Source: Bdellovibrionales bacterium RIFCSPHIGHO2_01_FULL_40_29 (GTDB taxonomy: Bacteria > Bdellovibrionota > Bdellovibrionia > Bdellovibrionales > Bdellovibrionaceae). Taken from it: a stretch of 64,000 bases of DNA. Shown piece after piece: positions 62,857 through 64,000 of this stretch. The notes beneath the pieces are model-generated. The model searched no databases and had not been told where the DNA came from. It worked only from the letters and a program-made list of their open reading frames with translations. The stretch covers positions 62,001 through 126,000 of the forward strand of contig MEPU01000012.1 of NCBI GenBank assembly GCA_001771815.1, given 5' to 3'. Both the position numbers and the translations under genes were made by a program. Within the stretch, counting starts at the first letter, position 1; each line of letters opens with the position of its first letter.

Positions 62857-64000
62857 TTCCGATGGAACATTTTTCCTATGAATACATTATATTAGCTTGG
62901 GCCCTTGTTACGGCTGCAGCCATCAGTCTATTTATGGTGGATGACCTTTTTGTTGATTTATGCGCTCTACTTTTCAATTTAAAAGCAAAGCCCATCACGT
63001 CAACCTTGAGACAGAAAATTGAAAAAGCCCCTGAAAAAAGAATTGCTGTCCTTGTTGCCAACTGGAGAGAGCACGAAGTTCTGTCACGCATGATTTCAGG
63101 CAATATTCGCAGCATCAATTACCACAACTATAGCTTTTTCATTGGGGTCTATCCCAATGATCCTTTAACTTGGGAAGCGGCCTCTCAACTTGAAAAGCAG
63201 TTTAGCAATGTGCATGTGATCGTAAATCCCATCATCGGCCCCACCACAAAGGGACAAATGCTGAATGAAATGATGCAAAAAATCAATTCGCTCAGCACAA
63301 TTCCCTACGAAATTTTTGTGATGCATGATTCAGAAGATCTGATCCACAGCTATTCATTTAAATTATTTAATTACTTTTCAGATCAATTCAGTTTTATGCA
63401 AGTTCCCGTTTTTTCTTTACCCACACCTTGGAATCATTGGACTGCCGGAGTTTACGCTGATGAGTTTGCGGAATCCCACCTTAAAGAAATGTTGGTTCGA
63501 GATTTTTTAGGCGGCGGAGTGCCTTCTGCTGGAGTTGGGACCGCAATGACCCGACAATTGATCCAAGTCATTTCCAATGTTCAAGATGGTCAGTTCTTGC
63601 GGTCTGATTGCTTGACCGAGGATTATGTATTGGGACTGACAGCCCATCAACTGAAGTTTAAAGCCAGTTTCTTAAATTACTACTTAGAAGAAAATAATCA
63701 ACGCGACTATATTGCAACTCGCGAGTACTTTCCGGATGAATTTCATTCATCCGTTCGTCAAAAAACACGCTGGGCCACTGGAATTGCCTTTCAAGGTCAG
63801 GCCGTTTTAAAATGGCAAGGAACTCTGGCTGCAAAGTATTTTTTATGGCGCGATCGTCGCAGTTTTTTAAATGCCATCCTCGTGACTTCATCTATTTTTT
63901 TGATTCCACTTTTTATTTTGGGATTGCGCAGTCCTTATTTTGATATCCTTTCACATTCAGATGCTTTTATTTATTTAGGAGCTATTAATTTGGCGTCAAT
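62853..64000 (+). CDS. NfrB-like family 2 glycosyltransferase, partial
   Basis: The 382 residues present (open at the window end) match the N-terminal glycosyltransferase of NfrB-type proteins. Features: transmembrane helix near the start (YIILAWALVTAAAISLFMVDDLF), VAVLVANWREHEV-like ANWREHEV, VYPNDPLTW, GPTTKGQMLN, catalytic HDSED (158-162), TED (255-257) and QKTRW (303-307). A second hydrophobic region begins at ~355. ATG 62853 has a GGAG 7 nt upstream. NfrB in E. coli works with NfrA and c-di-GMP to make an exopolysaccharide used by phage N4. Confidence 0.85.
   Translation, partial: MIPMEHFSYEYIILAWALVTAAAISLFMVDDLFVDLCALLFNLKAKPITSTLRQKIEKAPEKRIAVLVANWREHEVLSRMISGNIRSINYHNYSFFIGVYPNDPLTWEAASQLEKQFSNVHVIVNPIIGPTTKGQMLNEMMQKINSLSTIPYEIFVMHDSEDLIHSYSFKLFNYFSDQFSFMQVPVFSLPTPWNHWTAGVYADEFAESHLKEMLVRDFLGGGVPSAGVGTAMTRQLIQVISNVQDGQFLRSDCLTEDYVLGLTAHQLKFKASFLNYYLEENNQRDYIATREYFPDEFHSSVRQKTRWATGIAFQGQAVLKWQGTLAAKYFLWRDRRSFLNAILVTSSIFLIPLFILGLRSPYFDILSHSDAFIYLGAINLAS

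Overview
The window looks like a chromosome segment from a Bdellovibrio-like bacterium (phylum Bdellovibrionota). This is an inference. It rests on moderate-to-low GC, the mix of deltaproteobacterial-type gene families (AgmX/PglI C-terminal domain, GldG/DUF4340 ABC cluster, NfrB-type glycosyltransferase, a spore-photoproduct-lyase-like radical SAM enzyme without sporulation genes), and many small exported proteins of unknown function. No rRNA, tRNA, CRISPR array, transposase or integrase was recognised.

Layout. 1-2.2 kb: a leftward operon DUF3299 - ZrgA/DUF2796 - ABC ATPase - MacB/FtsX-like permease, probably for metal (zinc) handling. 2.2-16 kb: mostly housekeeping genes (hisS, lgt, menB, an RsmB-like methyltransferase, nrdR-nusB, the PEP-synthase regulator ppsR, a LysR regulator, a FliL-like protein, an L,D-transpeptidase, rhomboid and HIT proteins). 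16-21 kb: the leftward hisC-cmk-rpsA-sppA block, with a cluster of three hairpins between rpsA and sppA. 21-24.8 kb: a strongly diverged hydantoinase A/B-like pair, facing a threonine dehydratase. 25.1-27.4 kb: an accessory island with an AbiEi/AbiEii toxin-antitoxin pair and the broken 3' end of a formylglycine-generating-enzyme-like (FGE-like) gene. 27.4-33 kb: the gapA-pgk-tpiA glycolytic operon and the tmk-holB-tatD operon. 33-36.8 kb: secG, an AgmX-type protein, an App1-like phosphatase and the radical SAM gene.

36.8-44.8 kb is the most unusual part. Two large divergent genes encode proteins with signal peptides. One is a tandem MoxR-type AAA+ protein with an FGE-like C-terminus. The other combines a transglutaminase-like domain with a von Willebrand A domain. 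Both mature proteins begin with the same NRCEDLF motif. The pair is bracketed by a perfect 25-bp direct repeat whose two copies lie at the 3' ends of the two flanking convergent genes, as if the module had been inserted there. A related FGE 3' end survives as a pseudogene next to the AbiE locus, so such modules have come and gone in this genome.

44.8-54.9 kb: exported small proteins, a DUF429 protein overlapping a GHMP (sugar) kinase, a DUF4340/GldG/ABC transporter operon, an RqcH-like NFACT protein and a second NSUN-type methyltransferase. 54.9-61.4 kb: a phosphate/polyphosphate cluster with phoU-phoB-phoR leftward, ppx/gppA rightward, and ppk1 plus a dual-specificity-type phosphatase leftward. 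61.5-64 kb: a PilZ-like protein, an exported beta-rich protein and the start of an NfrB-like glycosyltransferase, resembling a c-di-GMP-linked exopolysaccharide system that continues beyond the window.
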